Origin: Turritopsis dohrnii | Taxonomy: Eukaryota; Cnidaria; Hydrozoa; Anthoathecata; Oceaniidae | Length of the DNA stretch: 64,000 nucleotides | Assembly: GCA_027922465.2 (NCBI GenBank) | Contig: BQMF02000169.1 | Location: 434,001-498,000 of the forward strand | Direction of reading: 5' to 3' | Shown: one piece after another, positions 44,561 to 57,639 of the stretch | Numbering within the stretch: the stretch's first letter is position 1 | Layout: each line of letters begins with the position of its first letter | Translations under genes and position numbers: made by a program | Notes under the pieces: generated by a model | The model's input: only the letters and a program-made list of their open reading frames with translations | Database searches by the model: none | Told to the model about the DNA's origin: nothing

Positions 44561-45832
44561 GATGCTTTTTTGAGCTTTTAAACATTTTTGAAATTGAAAT
44601 TGCGAATAGTAAATATAAAGTAATATAATAGCATTCAGATTTTATAGAGACAATTTTATGAAAACGTTTAAGTATTTTTTTTTTCTCAATTTTTGAACAT
44701 TCTGGCGTTTCATACTTAAATATTTCTGGAGAAATCTTTGATTTTCTTTTCACAGCAAGAGTCATTCCTTTTCACCGAAGTTTCGAATTTTCCAGCATAA
44801 TAATAAAATAATTATGTGACATATACAACGAAGTGCTTGCTAGAGTCAGATCTCTATTCAATAAATTGTAAGGATTGGTGCGAGAAAACCAACGATGAAT
44901 GATGCGCATGCGTAGTTAATGGAACGATTGTAAAGTGCTAAAAAAAAGTTGGATGATAAGCCGAGATGATGTCTCATGTGTTTTTACGAGAAAATAAAAC
45001 TCATTGCTTTTTATGTCGTCTTTTATATTCCTGTAGTTTCCCCAGCAACAGTGAAATACATATCTTTCGAATTTTTAGTCCCTAGTATATTTTTTAACGG
45101 ATTTGCATCAGAAAGAGGTTCCTATCTGTATCAGAAAGAGGCTTAAAGTAACGATTATCTGTATGAAAGAAAATTTTAGTTTGTCAGCATCCGATGAGTG
45201 TAATCACCAATTTCTGCTGATGATAAGCCCCCATATTAGATTTATAATTGGAAACAAAGAATTGATTATGTTCGTTGTTCCGCAGATAGTCTCAATTCAA
45301 CTGTAAATAAAAATGACGTCACCTTAAATTACGTAAGAGACTAAATGCTGATCTTGTCGATTTTTGCAGAAATCCGATCACACGAATTAAGTAAATTTCC
45401 ACTGTTTGTGGTGCGATTTTCTCTGTGTAGGTAAGAGCACGGTATCTCCTGATAACGCCATATTTTTCCTAACTATACGTTGCCTCGTTTTGATGTGATA
45501 ATTTGACAAAAGGTAATAAAAATTGATGCATCCCGGTTAATCAAGTAAAAAGGCAGGTATTGCATATGATATGCAAAATGTAAGTTTTTCCATTCATGAT
45601 AGACAATTTTCTTTCCCAGGCTTCCTTGAATACTCCCTGCTTTCAGAATTCACTTTCTATAACCATGAAATAGAATCGTGCCCAGTCGCTTTATGCTGTT
45701 TCAGACGACAAACTTTTTTTAGAAAGTGGGTGAATATCCTCGATTATATGACTGGCATGCAGAGGATCCATCCATCACATATCAGGATATGAGTATAACA
45801 AATTGACCCCACCTTATAGAATATTGTACCTC

Positions 45833-45952
45833 TCACTGGGCAAAATTTTCAAAAAAACCACTGCGATGAAGAGCATTTCTATTAAAATAGTGTGTATATT
45901 TGTATAGAAATGCACTCCTTCACGTTGGTTTTTCAACAAATTTGCCCACTGG
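45833..45952. mobile_element. ~120-bp MITE, best copy of a three-copy family
   Basis: CACTGGGCAAAATTTTC at the left and AACAAATTTGCCCACTG at the right are inverted. Relatives lie at 39484-39592 and, inverted and truncated, at 58049-58117. Confidence 0.7.
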
Positions 45953-46824
45953 CTTCTTCTGCTGCTGGTAAATCAGATTTAGCTAACACTTGCAAACTGA
46001 CTTTACATCCGTTTTGGAGCAGTAGTGAATATGGGGAACAAGCAATTTAAAGAGAACTCTAGGGAACACAGAAAATGGTGTCTACAGTGTTAAACTGAGG
46101 TTGCTAAGAACGTGATGATCGTTTCATTGCATTTCTGGAATTTGATATGGGATATTAGCATGTAATTTGACATTGGATGATTTTTTTCCTTCTGATATCA
46201 CATTCACATAAAATTCTGTTTGAGAGTTTATCTGTCAACAAAAATCATCATCGTGAAATGTATATCAAACAAGCTTTTAAAAGATAGTTATTCTTTCATA
46301 ACCTCAGTGTTATCATGAATATTTTTCTTTCAAACTTTGAACGTCTGATGTTAACCTTTACTGTCAGCTGTCCATCAAAACCTTGACAGAAATTTAATCG
46401 ACACACAATAAGAATAAACTTTTTCTTAATGCAATTTTGATTTCCTTCATCAAATGATTATGAAACATACAAAAGGTACCCGACGCAAACATCGTCTTTG
46501 TCGATTTCACAACAGTTCACGACTTTTTTTTTCGCGATGAGTTTTTAGCAACTCCATGGTAAATCTTTTTAAATATTATGAAAATATCTGAGGAACTAAA
46601 TTTCTTAGATTTCTCATGCTTATTTTAACATGACTTTATTTGTTTTCTTTTATATCCTAGTTGATAATGCTGAATTTTTATCTAAATTTCTTAATGTTCT
46701 GACAACAGAAGATCAACAAATTCATTTTCTGGAATAAAACATTACCTAAGTCACTCTGATAATTTCCCTCAAATACTTCGGGCTGGTCCTAGGTTTCTAC
46801 TACAAATTGTAAGTCCAATTATCA

Positions 46825-47134
46825 TAACGCCTCGAATAAGCACCCATTCTTCAACCTTTAAAATCGGGCGTTTATTCGAATTTTCGACGAGTATCAAATA
46901 AAGAACACAGTTTGTTTTAGTTTTTACTCTCATTGTTTTTTTTTTCTTTCATCATAATTTACATGGAAACTTCTTAGAAATAGTTTCATGCACATAATGT
47001 CAATGATCATTTTCTTTCCTTGTAGTTTTTCAAAACTTATTGCATCTTTTTTTATTAAGTTCCAAGTCTATTTTTTTAAAAATAAGCGCTTCCTTCAAAT
47101 AAGAGGCCACTTTAAAACCTTATTCGAGGCATTA
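46825..47134. mobile_element. ~310-bp MITE with CCTCGAATAAG ends
   Basis: TAACGCCTCGAATAAG at 46825-46840 is mirrored by CTTATTCGAGGCATTA at 47119-47134. The interior repeats TTATTCGAA and AAATAAG words. The exact target duplication is unclear. Confidence 0.55.
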
Positions 47135-50100
47135 ATTACAGTTTTTGATTGAGTTCTACTGGCGTTTCATTTACACGAACATTTTTATGTATCTATCTAT
47201 CATCAAGTTATTGTTGTTTATTCTTCAGCTATATAAAGCTGCAATCATAAATCGAAACCTGACCGTCAAATACAAACATGGTTGAAATATTGACAGCTCA
47301 TTATATGAACACTCCATTGTTTCGCCTGATATTGTCAAGTCAGTTGGTTTGTTGTTTCATTGACATCAAGTGAAGAAACGGCCCGTCTCTAATTAAAATG
47401 GTCAACCAATCTGCAGCAAGAAACCGTCTGTTAAAGAGGGCCGCCTTCTCACAGTGGCTACTGAGGTCATAAGCCTTGAGAGTCTTTACGTTATAACAGA
47501 AGGTTCTATTAACATCCATAAATGAGATAACTCCATAACACAACAGTCAGTGATCAGTAGAAAGGCGCACTAGCTTTGGATTATGGGTGCGCTCACAAGT
47601 TACGCTACAGCTACAACTGTGTGTTCTAATTATGCCTTAACATTAAATGGTTGCTCATATGAAAAAAATACTTAAGTTCAGTTTTTTCATTACGAAAAGC
47701 TTTCCCCACCTACCAGGATATCTTTACCCATTTGAACAACACTTAAGATCCTTGCGCCACGTCGTAATTGTTCTACCATCTTGGTGGAACTTAAGGTTAT
47801 CAACCCTTCTATAGGACGTTGCATCATATTTGAATGACATATTTGAATGGTAAACTAGCTATTCATTCTACATACAGGAGAAGCTTAAAAGTATCAAAGA
47901 ATGGAACATTTCTTTGGAGCAGCGAACTTAGAGCCATTTCTATTACAGATGAAAAATGTATGGTTTATTTTGATCTGTAGTACATTATAGGGAAGGATAT
48001 TTTCATGAAGAGATATGAGGGTTTTCCATAGGTATTTAGCAATTCAAAGTGTGGCATACTTCAGTTAAACAACTTCTCCTTTCATAAACGATGGACCGAA
48101 TCGTCTGTTGGTGTGATATTTTTATCCTCTCAACAAAGTGCTTCCTTAACGTGGGACTTAGCTATGTTAGACGAATCCGTTCTCCGCTAGAAAGCTGTCA
48201 TGTTCAAGGAGTATGCCCGGAAAAAGTGCGATGTATCCAGCACATATTTGTAGAAATCACATTGAGAAATAGTGGTCACATATTTTTATTGAAACTTGAA
48301 GGAATTACAAAAATGTTATTGAATTTTCTTGAAAGAAGGCTTATCAACAACACTGTAAAAAATATTACTGTATCAACAAAGCGATAGAACAATATATGTT
48401 TTAATCGTCCAACAAGTTGACAGAACTAAATATGTTTTAATCGATCAACTCACACTGATATCATTATGTACACACGAAATTCCTTCTGCATTTCTCCTGC
48501 ATTAAAATCTAGAATTGATTTGAATCCTGTCTATAGTTGTATACACAACCGGTTCCATCACAGCGGTTTGCCAACCGTTACCAATACACTGCTATGGAAT
48601 TGTGTTAAACCCTATTCACATTTGCCAATTGTTTGCGAAGTTTATTAAAGTTCGTAATATTTGTCTTTTTTCGATCTTTGTTTTCATAACGGATTGTTTT
48701 GAGAGATTAATTCTTCATCAAGAGTTTTTAAATAGACCAAACAGACGCTAGCGCGATTAAAAATATCTGTCATCAGCGCTTTTCATATACGTCATTAGAT
48801 GTATATGCAGTATTGCTTTCAACAGAATAAAAAATAACAAAAATAAAACGGCCTTAAAACTTTTTAAAAAAAATATTTTTTAAAAAACCCAGAAGAAATT
48901 CGAGTTTGCAGAATCCAAATAAGAACTTAATAACAAAAATATGCTTATTAAAAACACAGCAATAACTCAACACACTGAAATAATGTTTTTACGGGAATGA
49001 TTTAAAGATTTTCCCTACTGCAGAAATTGTCTTTCCCAGTTACTTGACAATGACAGCCATTTGAAACCAAAATTTCAACACGACAAGACGTATTTGCATA
49101 ACGTTTTATATTAATAACATGTGAAATTATTATCACAAAATCAATATTGACTTGTTTGCAATGACATGGAAATTAATTACATTTTTCACTGAGTCAGTTC
49201 AAGCTTGTGACAGTCAAGTACCAGTTTGTTATTGGTTGTAAAAAGGGTCCTACATATAATTACAGGTACTCAATATCCTTCTTGTGGTTAAGTGGCTTTG
49301 CACTTAGTGGATATATTCCTTGTTATTTTATCAATAGTATTTATTTTCTTTGATATCTCGATTGTCTATTTAAGTTTTCCGCTGATAAAGATAATGCGCC
49401 TTACTGTGCCATCCACCCTGCACCCAACACCAAATAAAGGCGTAAAAACTTTCTGAACGAAGAAAGGGGGCGGGCTATCTTGTTTTCATTTTGTTTGGGG
49501 AACTGTTTATGTAAGACAATAAAAAACATGTTGAAAACCTATCTTTCCCTAAGTTCCTTGTGATTAAATGACATGAAGAAAAATTCTGAGTGATTGATCG
49601 ATTCACCTATGACCTGTTCATTATTACCTTATATCAACAGAAAGGCTATGAAAATGACACACTGTCAATCAAAAAGATTCCTCTTTCAAAGTAGAAAATT
49701 AAAACATTAACATATATCTAGAATTTGATTCACTCTTCATCCTTTCATTGGTTTCAAAAAAACCATAGAAATTTAAAAATTCGAATGAAAAGCTTTGTCC
49801 TATCTGGGGAAAATGTTTGTGTTTTCAAAATGTTTGCAAATAAACAAACAAACAAACAAACATTTTTAGGTCACCAATGTGAAAAAAAGATTTATTAGTA
49901 AAAACATTGTTTAGATGTACAAAACCTGTTCCATCATTCCTATATCATGATTAATAACTTTTTACTTTCACCTAAAACACGATATTCCGGAAAGGATTCC
50001 AGAAGGAGGAAAAAATATATAATATATATACATTTATATGTTTTTCAATTTCATCAAATGTTCTTGATCGAGTTTCTGACATGGAGATGGATTAGAATCT

Positions 50101-51131
50101 CACGAGAAGCACACAGGAAGAAAGAAGGAACAAACTTGTCAGTGGAAACCTTATAAAAATCCCTCGACAATCTATCATATTTATGCTTTACCATCCAAAA
50201 TAAACGTTGCAAATTTGATAATGAGCTGGTAAACTAATAAAGAGGCAGGTATAATAAACTGACATGAAACTCAAAAATATGTTTGTTTTGAAGTGTTTAA
50301 AGGGGAAGGTTCATTTTGTTCGCATAAATAAAAGTTTCGAGAGAACGAGAAGAATTGGCGAAGAATTCGAATTTTGTGTGTTTTGTTTATATGGCTTGTT
50401 TACTTCTTTATTTGTTTGTTTGTTTTGTCTGACTGGATTTGTTTATTCTTCTTGTTCAATCGAAATTGTTTCACGGACTCTCAAATGTTGTAAACGTCGA
50501 AGATATTCACCTCCAACTAACAGTTCTTTTCATATGGAACTAAACTTGTTTTGGTACCAAACAAAACAAGATCTGACAATTAATATTTCTCAACGCTCAA
50601 ACATTTATGAATGATACCCAACTTGGTGCGTAGTGTTTTTGAGTAGGATGCTGAGTCGGTCAGTGTTGTTGCTACAAAGATTTTTTTCATATTTCATGAG
50701 CAGTAGATTCAAAGCAAAACCAATAGTATATGACACTAAATTTCTGAGAGAATTTTTTTCAGGAATGTTTTGAAATTTCTATCTTTTGTCTCTCTTTATC
50801 ACTTCGCTATTTCGTATTTGTTTTAGTATTTATTTATTTATTTATTAACATATTTATCTGAATACAAAGATGACATTCGATTTTTACCATAAGCACGTAA
50901 GACTTTTATTTACTTAAGAAAAAAAGAAAATTCCCTAACGCGCATGCGCAATATTGCATTGTAATTTGGTTTTCTATATATTATATGTATCTTTAGCTTT
51001 ATCGATGACTTTGTTGATTCGTCAATAAAGGAGAAGCATAGCAAGAATAAATAAAATTCAACAAAAGGAAGCGAAAATAGCTGAAAGAAGCTGATAGATC
51101 TGAAGATTACTTTCAAAACTTATCGTCAAAA

Positions 51132-52193
51132 ATGCTTGCTGCAAAACTTTCAAAATTTACGCCCTTTGGGATTGCTGATATATTGAAAGAAAATGAAAAC
51201 GAAGAAAGCACAGATGCTCAGAAAGAATGTTTGCGTAAAAACGTAAAACGGTCCTTTAAATCGATATATACTCGAGACAAAATTCAAAAGTACACGAACG
51301 ATCGAGTTGTTGACGATTATAGTACTGACGCTCATAAACGAAATTTTAGAGGAGAAGGTAGCACAGAATCGCTGTGGAATTTTTACTACGGATATGCTCG
51401 AGTAAATCTCAAACAGTCAAAGCTGAATGAGGGACGTTCAGAAGTGGAAAGGCTTTATTATTATCATCCGTATGTGCATGCGCATCACTCAAAGCATGCT
51501 GGTCCTCGCTCAAAGCATACTGGTCCACATGATGTATGTAAAAACTATGATCACCAATCAACATCCACCATGATTTGTAGTGACAGGTACGATAATATAT
51601 TTCGAAAATATATGGCTAGGTCACTTAACTCCTCCATACCGAAGCAATCATCGTGTCATTTCGATGGCTTGTTAAGTTGTTGCAGAAGAGAAACATATTC
51701 GCCACCGACTTTATCCCGCAGCACAATGATACTACCTTATGAAGAAAGTAAACGGTTGGCCAGTGAACTAAACGTCGAAGGAGATTTATATTGTAAAACA
51801 ATAGAAGGTGAGGCCGTCCTAACTATCTTCATACAAAATCTGTTTGTCTAAATATTATGTGAATGGTTTTCATTTTTCTATTTCATTTCAGAAAAATCAA
51901 CCGAAAAGAAACAAAGTCGACCGACATTTAACGGTCACCAAATCTTCCATCTTGAAAAGACATTTGAAGGTACAAAGTATCTTGCAGGGCCGGAGAGAAG
52001 TCGCTTAGCAAAAATTCTTCACATGTCTGAGAATCAAGTAAAAGTCTGGTTTCAAAATCGAAGGACAAAATGGCGGAAAAAATTATCTCGTGATCAGTCT
52101 TGCGAATCGATCGAAAGTTTATTAGAGGAAAAACATTACGCTGCAAACAGTTTAGTCCAATTATGTAACCATAGAAACAGCGTGTTTGATTAA
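51132..52193 (+). CDS. Nkx6: NK6-class homeobox transcription factor
   Basis: There are two exons, 51132-51807 and 51892-52193, separated by an 84-bp phase-1 intron (GTGAGG...TTCATTTCAG). The product is 325 residues. Residues 231-290 are a homeodomain: [20 protein letters not shown], then [33 protein letters not shown]5, F8, L16, F20, W48, F49, Q50, N51 and R53 are all in place. The RPTF and [12 protein letters not shown] blocks are diagnostic for NK6. Near the N-terminus, TPFGIADIL resembles the TPHGINDIL repression motif of Nkx6 proteins. It should act as a nuclear repressor in cell fate choice, typically neuronal. The central region is His/Ser-rich and unconserved. Differences from bilaterian Nkx6 at several helix 1-2 positions suggest a distant lineage. 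Confidence 0.92.
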
Positions 52194-55100
52194 AAACTAC
52201 TTTAGAGTTAAAGCCCTATTTACACGCGAAACAGTTGCAGCTATTGGTGCTCAACCACAAACTGAGAAACAAAGCCCCTGCGCTGGAGAGTTCTCTTGCT
52301 ACTCATCAATCAAAATGTGCTCCGTTGCAGCTTTGAAGTGTTATTAAAAGCATCATTGAGACTGATAAGCCATACAGGTAATTTCAAAAAATTTCCAGAT
52401 TTATAAATCACCCGACAAATGAAACTAACGATTGAATTTCTTATGTTTCCAAAGAAAATATTGTAATATTATGCAGCATTTATGGCTGTGTCATGTGACT
52501 TCATGTCACGTGACAGAAAGATTTATTTTGTATATAGATTGGTCCATAACAGTAGAACTCTGTTCACTTCTTAGAAACATGGAAGTATGTGTTTTAAATT
52601 CGATTAAGTTTAATTTTATGTAACCTTATGTGACCATCCCAGTCAATAACATGAAATTAGATGCTGCGATGTATTGAAAATAAAACAACCGATAGAGTTA
52701 ACCCACCTCTTACCTTAAGTGGTCCTCTATTAGAATTTTTACATTTGCGTCGTTTTCGGTCTACCTTTGACCTTAGCAGCACTTTTTACAGACTTACATA
52801 TTGACAAATCAGAATTGATGTGGAGGTCAACCTGGAACACAAATTTTTTGATGATCAGGTAATTAGAAAGGGGACTGGGTTCGGAGTTGTCATTGATGCA
52901 AGTTTCAAAGGAAAGACAAAATTCTGTTATCAAAGCTCGTTTTAAACCTTCGTGTTTTACATGCTCATCTACTAAATGAATGAGTTTTGCTTCATGTCAC
53001 ACTTGCATCAATCACCACAGAAACCAGGCGAGTATGATACCGAAAAGGTGTATCGTTTACTTTTATTTTTCGCAAATTTCACGATTTCGAAAACAAACAA
53101 AACAACTGCAAAAATAACTTTATATTAGAAGTAGCAAAACAGATGCACGACAGACATATATGACAGATGCCTTAATTCTTCTAATTTAGGCCGACGCCTA
53201 ATTTAGCGTTGATTTTTGAAATCCATTTTACGATTCTAATCAAATAACGCGGCTTTGATATTGATATTGAAATTGAAAACTAATCAAAAAGTCTCTAATG
53301 TCACGCGGATTTTCGGGAGTACTTATTGAATTCTAAAAAATGCAGCCGATTATGGCAGCAAGTCAGCAAATTTCTTTTACTTGAATACTACTGCAAAAGA
53401 AATAACTAGAAATTTTACATGACGACGATGACGACGATGACGACGGCGACAAAACCCTATTCCTATAGTCAACTTGCTAGTTAAATAGCATAAATCGCCA
53501 AAATAATTATTTTTTGACCTGCACGTAACTAGAAGAATTATGGCACACATCAAATTGACAGATACACGGCATATATGTGACAGATACACGGCATAATGGC
53601 AGATGTACGGCTAAGACGTCGTGTAATTGTTTCATCAAATATCACCATTCTTTCAATTGTTTCTACGATTACGATGACGTCATAAAGTTATTCCATGGTT
53701 ATTCCAAAGCAACACATTATCAATTAAAAGTTTAATAGCATTTATTGCAAACGTCATAACCATCTGTTCATAGATTACATGATGAAGAATACATCGACAA
53801 GAAAGATAAATTGACGTGTTACAGTGTCAGCTTCACAAACAATTTGACAGCTCGGTTGCAGAATCGAAACTTGATATCCAAATTTCCCCCATCATTATCA
53901 AAACAACTTTTTATTACAGTCAATTCCTATGAACATAACATAAACAAAATAAAAATCATAAGATCAACGGGATGTTTACAGAATCATTTTTAGATACAGC
54001 AAACTCGAACCTTTCAAAGACCAACGAGTTACACTCAAATTGTTCGAGTTTAAAAGGTTCCAGTTAATAAAAGGTTCGAGTAATGGAAATTCGTGTTAAG
54101 CTCGTATCAATTGTAGAATTCCTATGGTATATTTTCCAACTGAGTCTGTTAGTGTCCTAGGAATCTGGATCAACAATGCGTTTGGGTTTTGGGTACAAAA
54201 TGTATCTTTATATATGCTTCTTACATAAACCATAAACCATAAAAGCATTTCTTACTCTAAGAAACATATTTTTATATTATGTATTCAACTAGAGGATAGA
54301 CTTTTTGACTACTTCATGTTAACTTGACATGGCGAAAAGAAAAGTTTGTTAAATCAACGGAAGGAAGATGATGAGGGAAAAGTTTAGTTCATATGATCGA
54401 GGTATTCGCTAACATTCACAATCAACAAGCAGCTGTTTGAACTGATAACAGTAAATTATCAAATGGAAGCCTGAAAAACATCAAAATTAAAATTAAAATG
54501 TGTGAAGCAACAATCAACTCTTGTACGCAGGGTTTGTCATCGTACTTTGGTGTAGTTGGAAGAACTTTAGTCCAATTGCTTTCAGACAAACGAACCTGGG
54601 TTTACGGATAATATTTGGCTGAAATTTGAAAATTTAGAAATAACATGAATTTCTGAAATTTCTCCTCTTCCTTGCAGCATATGGATAATCCTTCTTCAAC
54701 AAAAGTGATGTCATCCCATCTTATTTTTAGCGGAGTTCCGGCTTCATTGATTTATGGTATAAACGGAAAAGAAAGGTGTTTTTTCTGATTTGTAAGTGAA
54801 ACAACAGGAAGAATTCATAATTAGTTCCACACGCGAATTCATCAAAAACAAAACCAGACGAGACATTTAAATGCTTTGGTTTGTTTGTTTAAAACCAGAC
54901 ATTTTGTCATCTGGCTTACCAAGCAGCCATAATATTTCGTGATCTCGCTTATCCAAGGAGCCTTAATATTTTGTGATCTCGCTTATCCAGTAGGACCATG
55001 TTCATCTAAAAAGGTTGTCAAACATGGTTTGTGGTTCATAAAAAAACAAAAATCAAAAATCTATGAATTTTCACAGAACACTTTTAAAACCAAACTTTTA

Positions 55101-57639
55101 CTGATGATTACACATTTTTTTATAAGCAACCAAGGTCAGACGTTAGTGGTAATGTCGCTTAAAAATGTCCATTTTTTAGTAGTAATGTTGCTTAATTTGT
55201 TGCTAAGCATTAACTGAAAAAATATGTATTTCCAGTCTTGAAATCGTTTGTGAAAGTTCAGTATCTAAGTAAATAGTGCAGGACATAACATTGCAACCTA
55301 GTGTAACCATCTAGTGTAACAATTTTAAGAAATGTGCTTTAGCTATGCTAGTGCTACATCATTTCAAATTTCATGTTGCTTATTTATCTAAGATTCTTGC
55401 AGCACTGTTGCTTAACTTTTAGAGAAAATCTACTAGTGTTGCTTATAAAAAAAAAGTGTATAAAGAAGAAAAACCTTTTCAGCTAACAAACGCTTTCCAG
55501 CAGAACAAATCGTATGGTTTTTCAAAGAAATTTGTTATTCTAGGAAGTTTACACCAGTCAAGGAACTTGTTTGTAATGCATTATAATCATAAAACAATTT
55601 AAGTTGACCATACCTGTGTTATTTTTTTCCGCATTCAATTGAACTGGTTGTCAAATGTATTCGTGATTTTTCTGAATCCAAAGACAAACGCTTTTGTTTT
55701 ATTTTCATTTTCAATTAACATCAAGCAGAACAGTAAGTACATTTTTTCATTTTCACTTTTTAATAATGTCCCATCGTAACTTCATCCGCCATTTTTTTTT
55801 TCTATTTCGTATGCCATTATGCATGAAGCTTCCTTATTGACACATCAAAAGATTTACTAGTAGTTTTCGGATGTTTTCCAAAATGGTGAAAGTGTAAATA
55901 ACAATTTAATTGATGAAACGTGGGATTCAGCTATAACCTTTGATGACTGGCTAACTTTCGTCGCATATGACAAATATTGTCTCTCTTCTTTTGCAAGCTG
56001 TGAAACATATTACTTAATGTTAAAAAGTGCGCAAATCCAGAGGTAGTGTGCGTAGGGCTTTAAGCAAGAGAGATGTAAAGTTTCGAACAGTCACGCAATG
56101 CTTCACCGATTTTACTTAAAAGAGATTGGATTAAACTTCATAATCGCTTTCCAAACACAAAATCGTCATGAACAGCATTTATACCAATTCATGATAAATC
56201 AGTCAATGAAACATGGAGTGGGAAGATAATTCACTTTGCACCTAGATTTATTTAAAGGCCAAATATTGAATGAAACGGAAATCAAGAGAAAATCACCTGA
56301 CGCAAAAAATTCTTGTATTTCTGTTTCTTTGAGATGAGAATAGTTTTTCCTCTTCTAATGACTGTGTCATTGCATTTTTCAATGATAACAAATTTAACGT
56401 TAATTATGTTAATTATTTCTATTGGCCAATTCAAGATGTTGCTAAGGAGATATGTTCAAAATGAAAGCAGATATTTGATACTAGCTGGATGGCTTATTAT
56501 CAGATCGCATGATCTTATTCCATCTACACCAGTCAGCTAGTTCAATTTTTCCAAGTTCTTCAATGATAACATTAAAACTCTACCAAGGAAAATATGTAAA
56601 GCTCAAAAAGAAAGCTTTTAGGCAAGATCGTTTTAAAAGTTTTATTGTTACAAGACAGTGATAGTTGATGACACGTGGTTTTAACGGTACATTAAAAAAG
56701 AGGCCAACAATTGTATATGTACACATCTCTCATTCTTGAATCTGGTTTAAAAATCAGTCATTGTCATAGGGTAAGGTTTGCAAGATTTTTAAATAAAAAA
56801 GGACAGACAACTAATGCAAAACCTAATGTCAAATTATTATAATGTCAATTTTTATCACAATTATCATTCTAGCATACCGGTATTCGTTTTGTATACTTTT
56901 TTTCTGATTTAAAGACCCTACTTTTTTTCTTTTTTTCTTTTTTTTAATGCAGGACTCATATTGATAACAGCATTTATTTGTTGAAGTGACAATCCTGTAA
57001 ATAAATATTCGTTTAATAAAATAATAAAAATTGCCCACTTCCACCAAATAATAACAATAAATATTTTGAGATCATTTTGATAACTAGCTTTCATCTTTCA
57101 TTAATTTCCATCATTTATTTTTCGGCTTGAATGGTAGACATCCCAAAACATTATCATTCCCCTTGATAATCATCATCAGGAGTGGATACAAAGGAGTTCT
57201 GGTATTTACATCGTCCAACCATTTATATATCAATTATGAGTTTTATGGACTTACAATCATTAAAACAGTTGAAAATTCATTAAAACCGCATTGCGTTGAA
57301 CTATTTTCTTTTACTTAAAAGCAATTTACAGAGTAGGGGAAACGTGATAGGGCTTCAGGTTTTTCAGTGATTCCGTCACAATTATTTTACAAGAACAGTT
57401 GTTAACTTGGTCCAGAATTAGTAGAGGAAAACTATTTCCACCGAAAGCAGAGGGGAGTTGGGAAACAGGAAATATTTTTCAATTTAATCAGATCACGCCC
57501 ACCAACTATTTAACAATCTGAAATAAATACCAGTTCAGGTTTAGCAGAAAACGTATCGAGGTACCATATCCAACCTTGTATCAAGAAAGTTGGAGATAAA
57601 AGTGATTTTGTGTTTGTATTTGTGCCTTCAACAAACATC
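52194..57639. other. intergenic DNA between NK6 and the next gene
   Basis: No gene was recognised. It contains a GACGAC-type microsatellite at 53418-53448, and TTCGAGTTTAAAAGGTTCCA at about 54045, which recurs at about 62040. A direct repeat TTTTGTGATCTCGCTTATCC lies at about 54935-54990. Regulatory sequence for the homeobox gene may lie here, but nothing specific can be shown. Confidence 0.35.

Larger units (their letters stand above)
44561..51131. other. intergenic AT-rich DNA with short MITEs
   Basis: Apart from the MITEs at 45833 and 46825 and an (AAAC)n tract at 49840-49862, I find no supportable gene. Open frames at 48091-48387 and 50264-50614 are unexplained. The latter shares a short peptide pattern with the NK6 gene. 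Confidence 0.4.

Noticed and set aside
53377..53589. Frame with an RRHRRHRRH run
   Set aside because: It is a translated GACGAC microsatellite, with no gene context.
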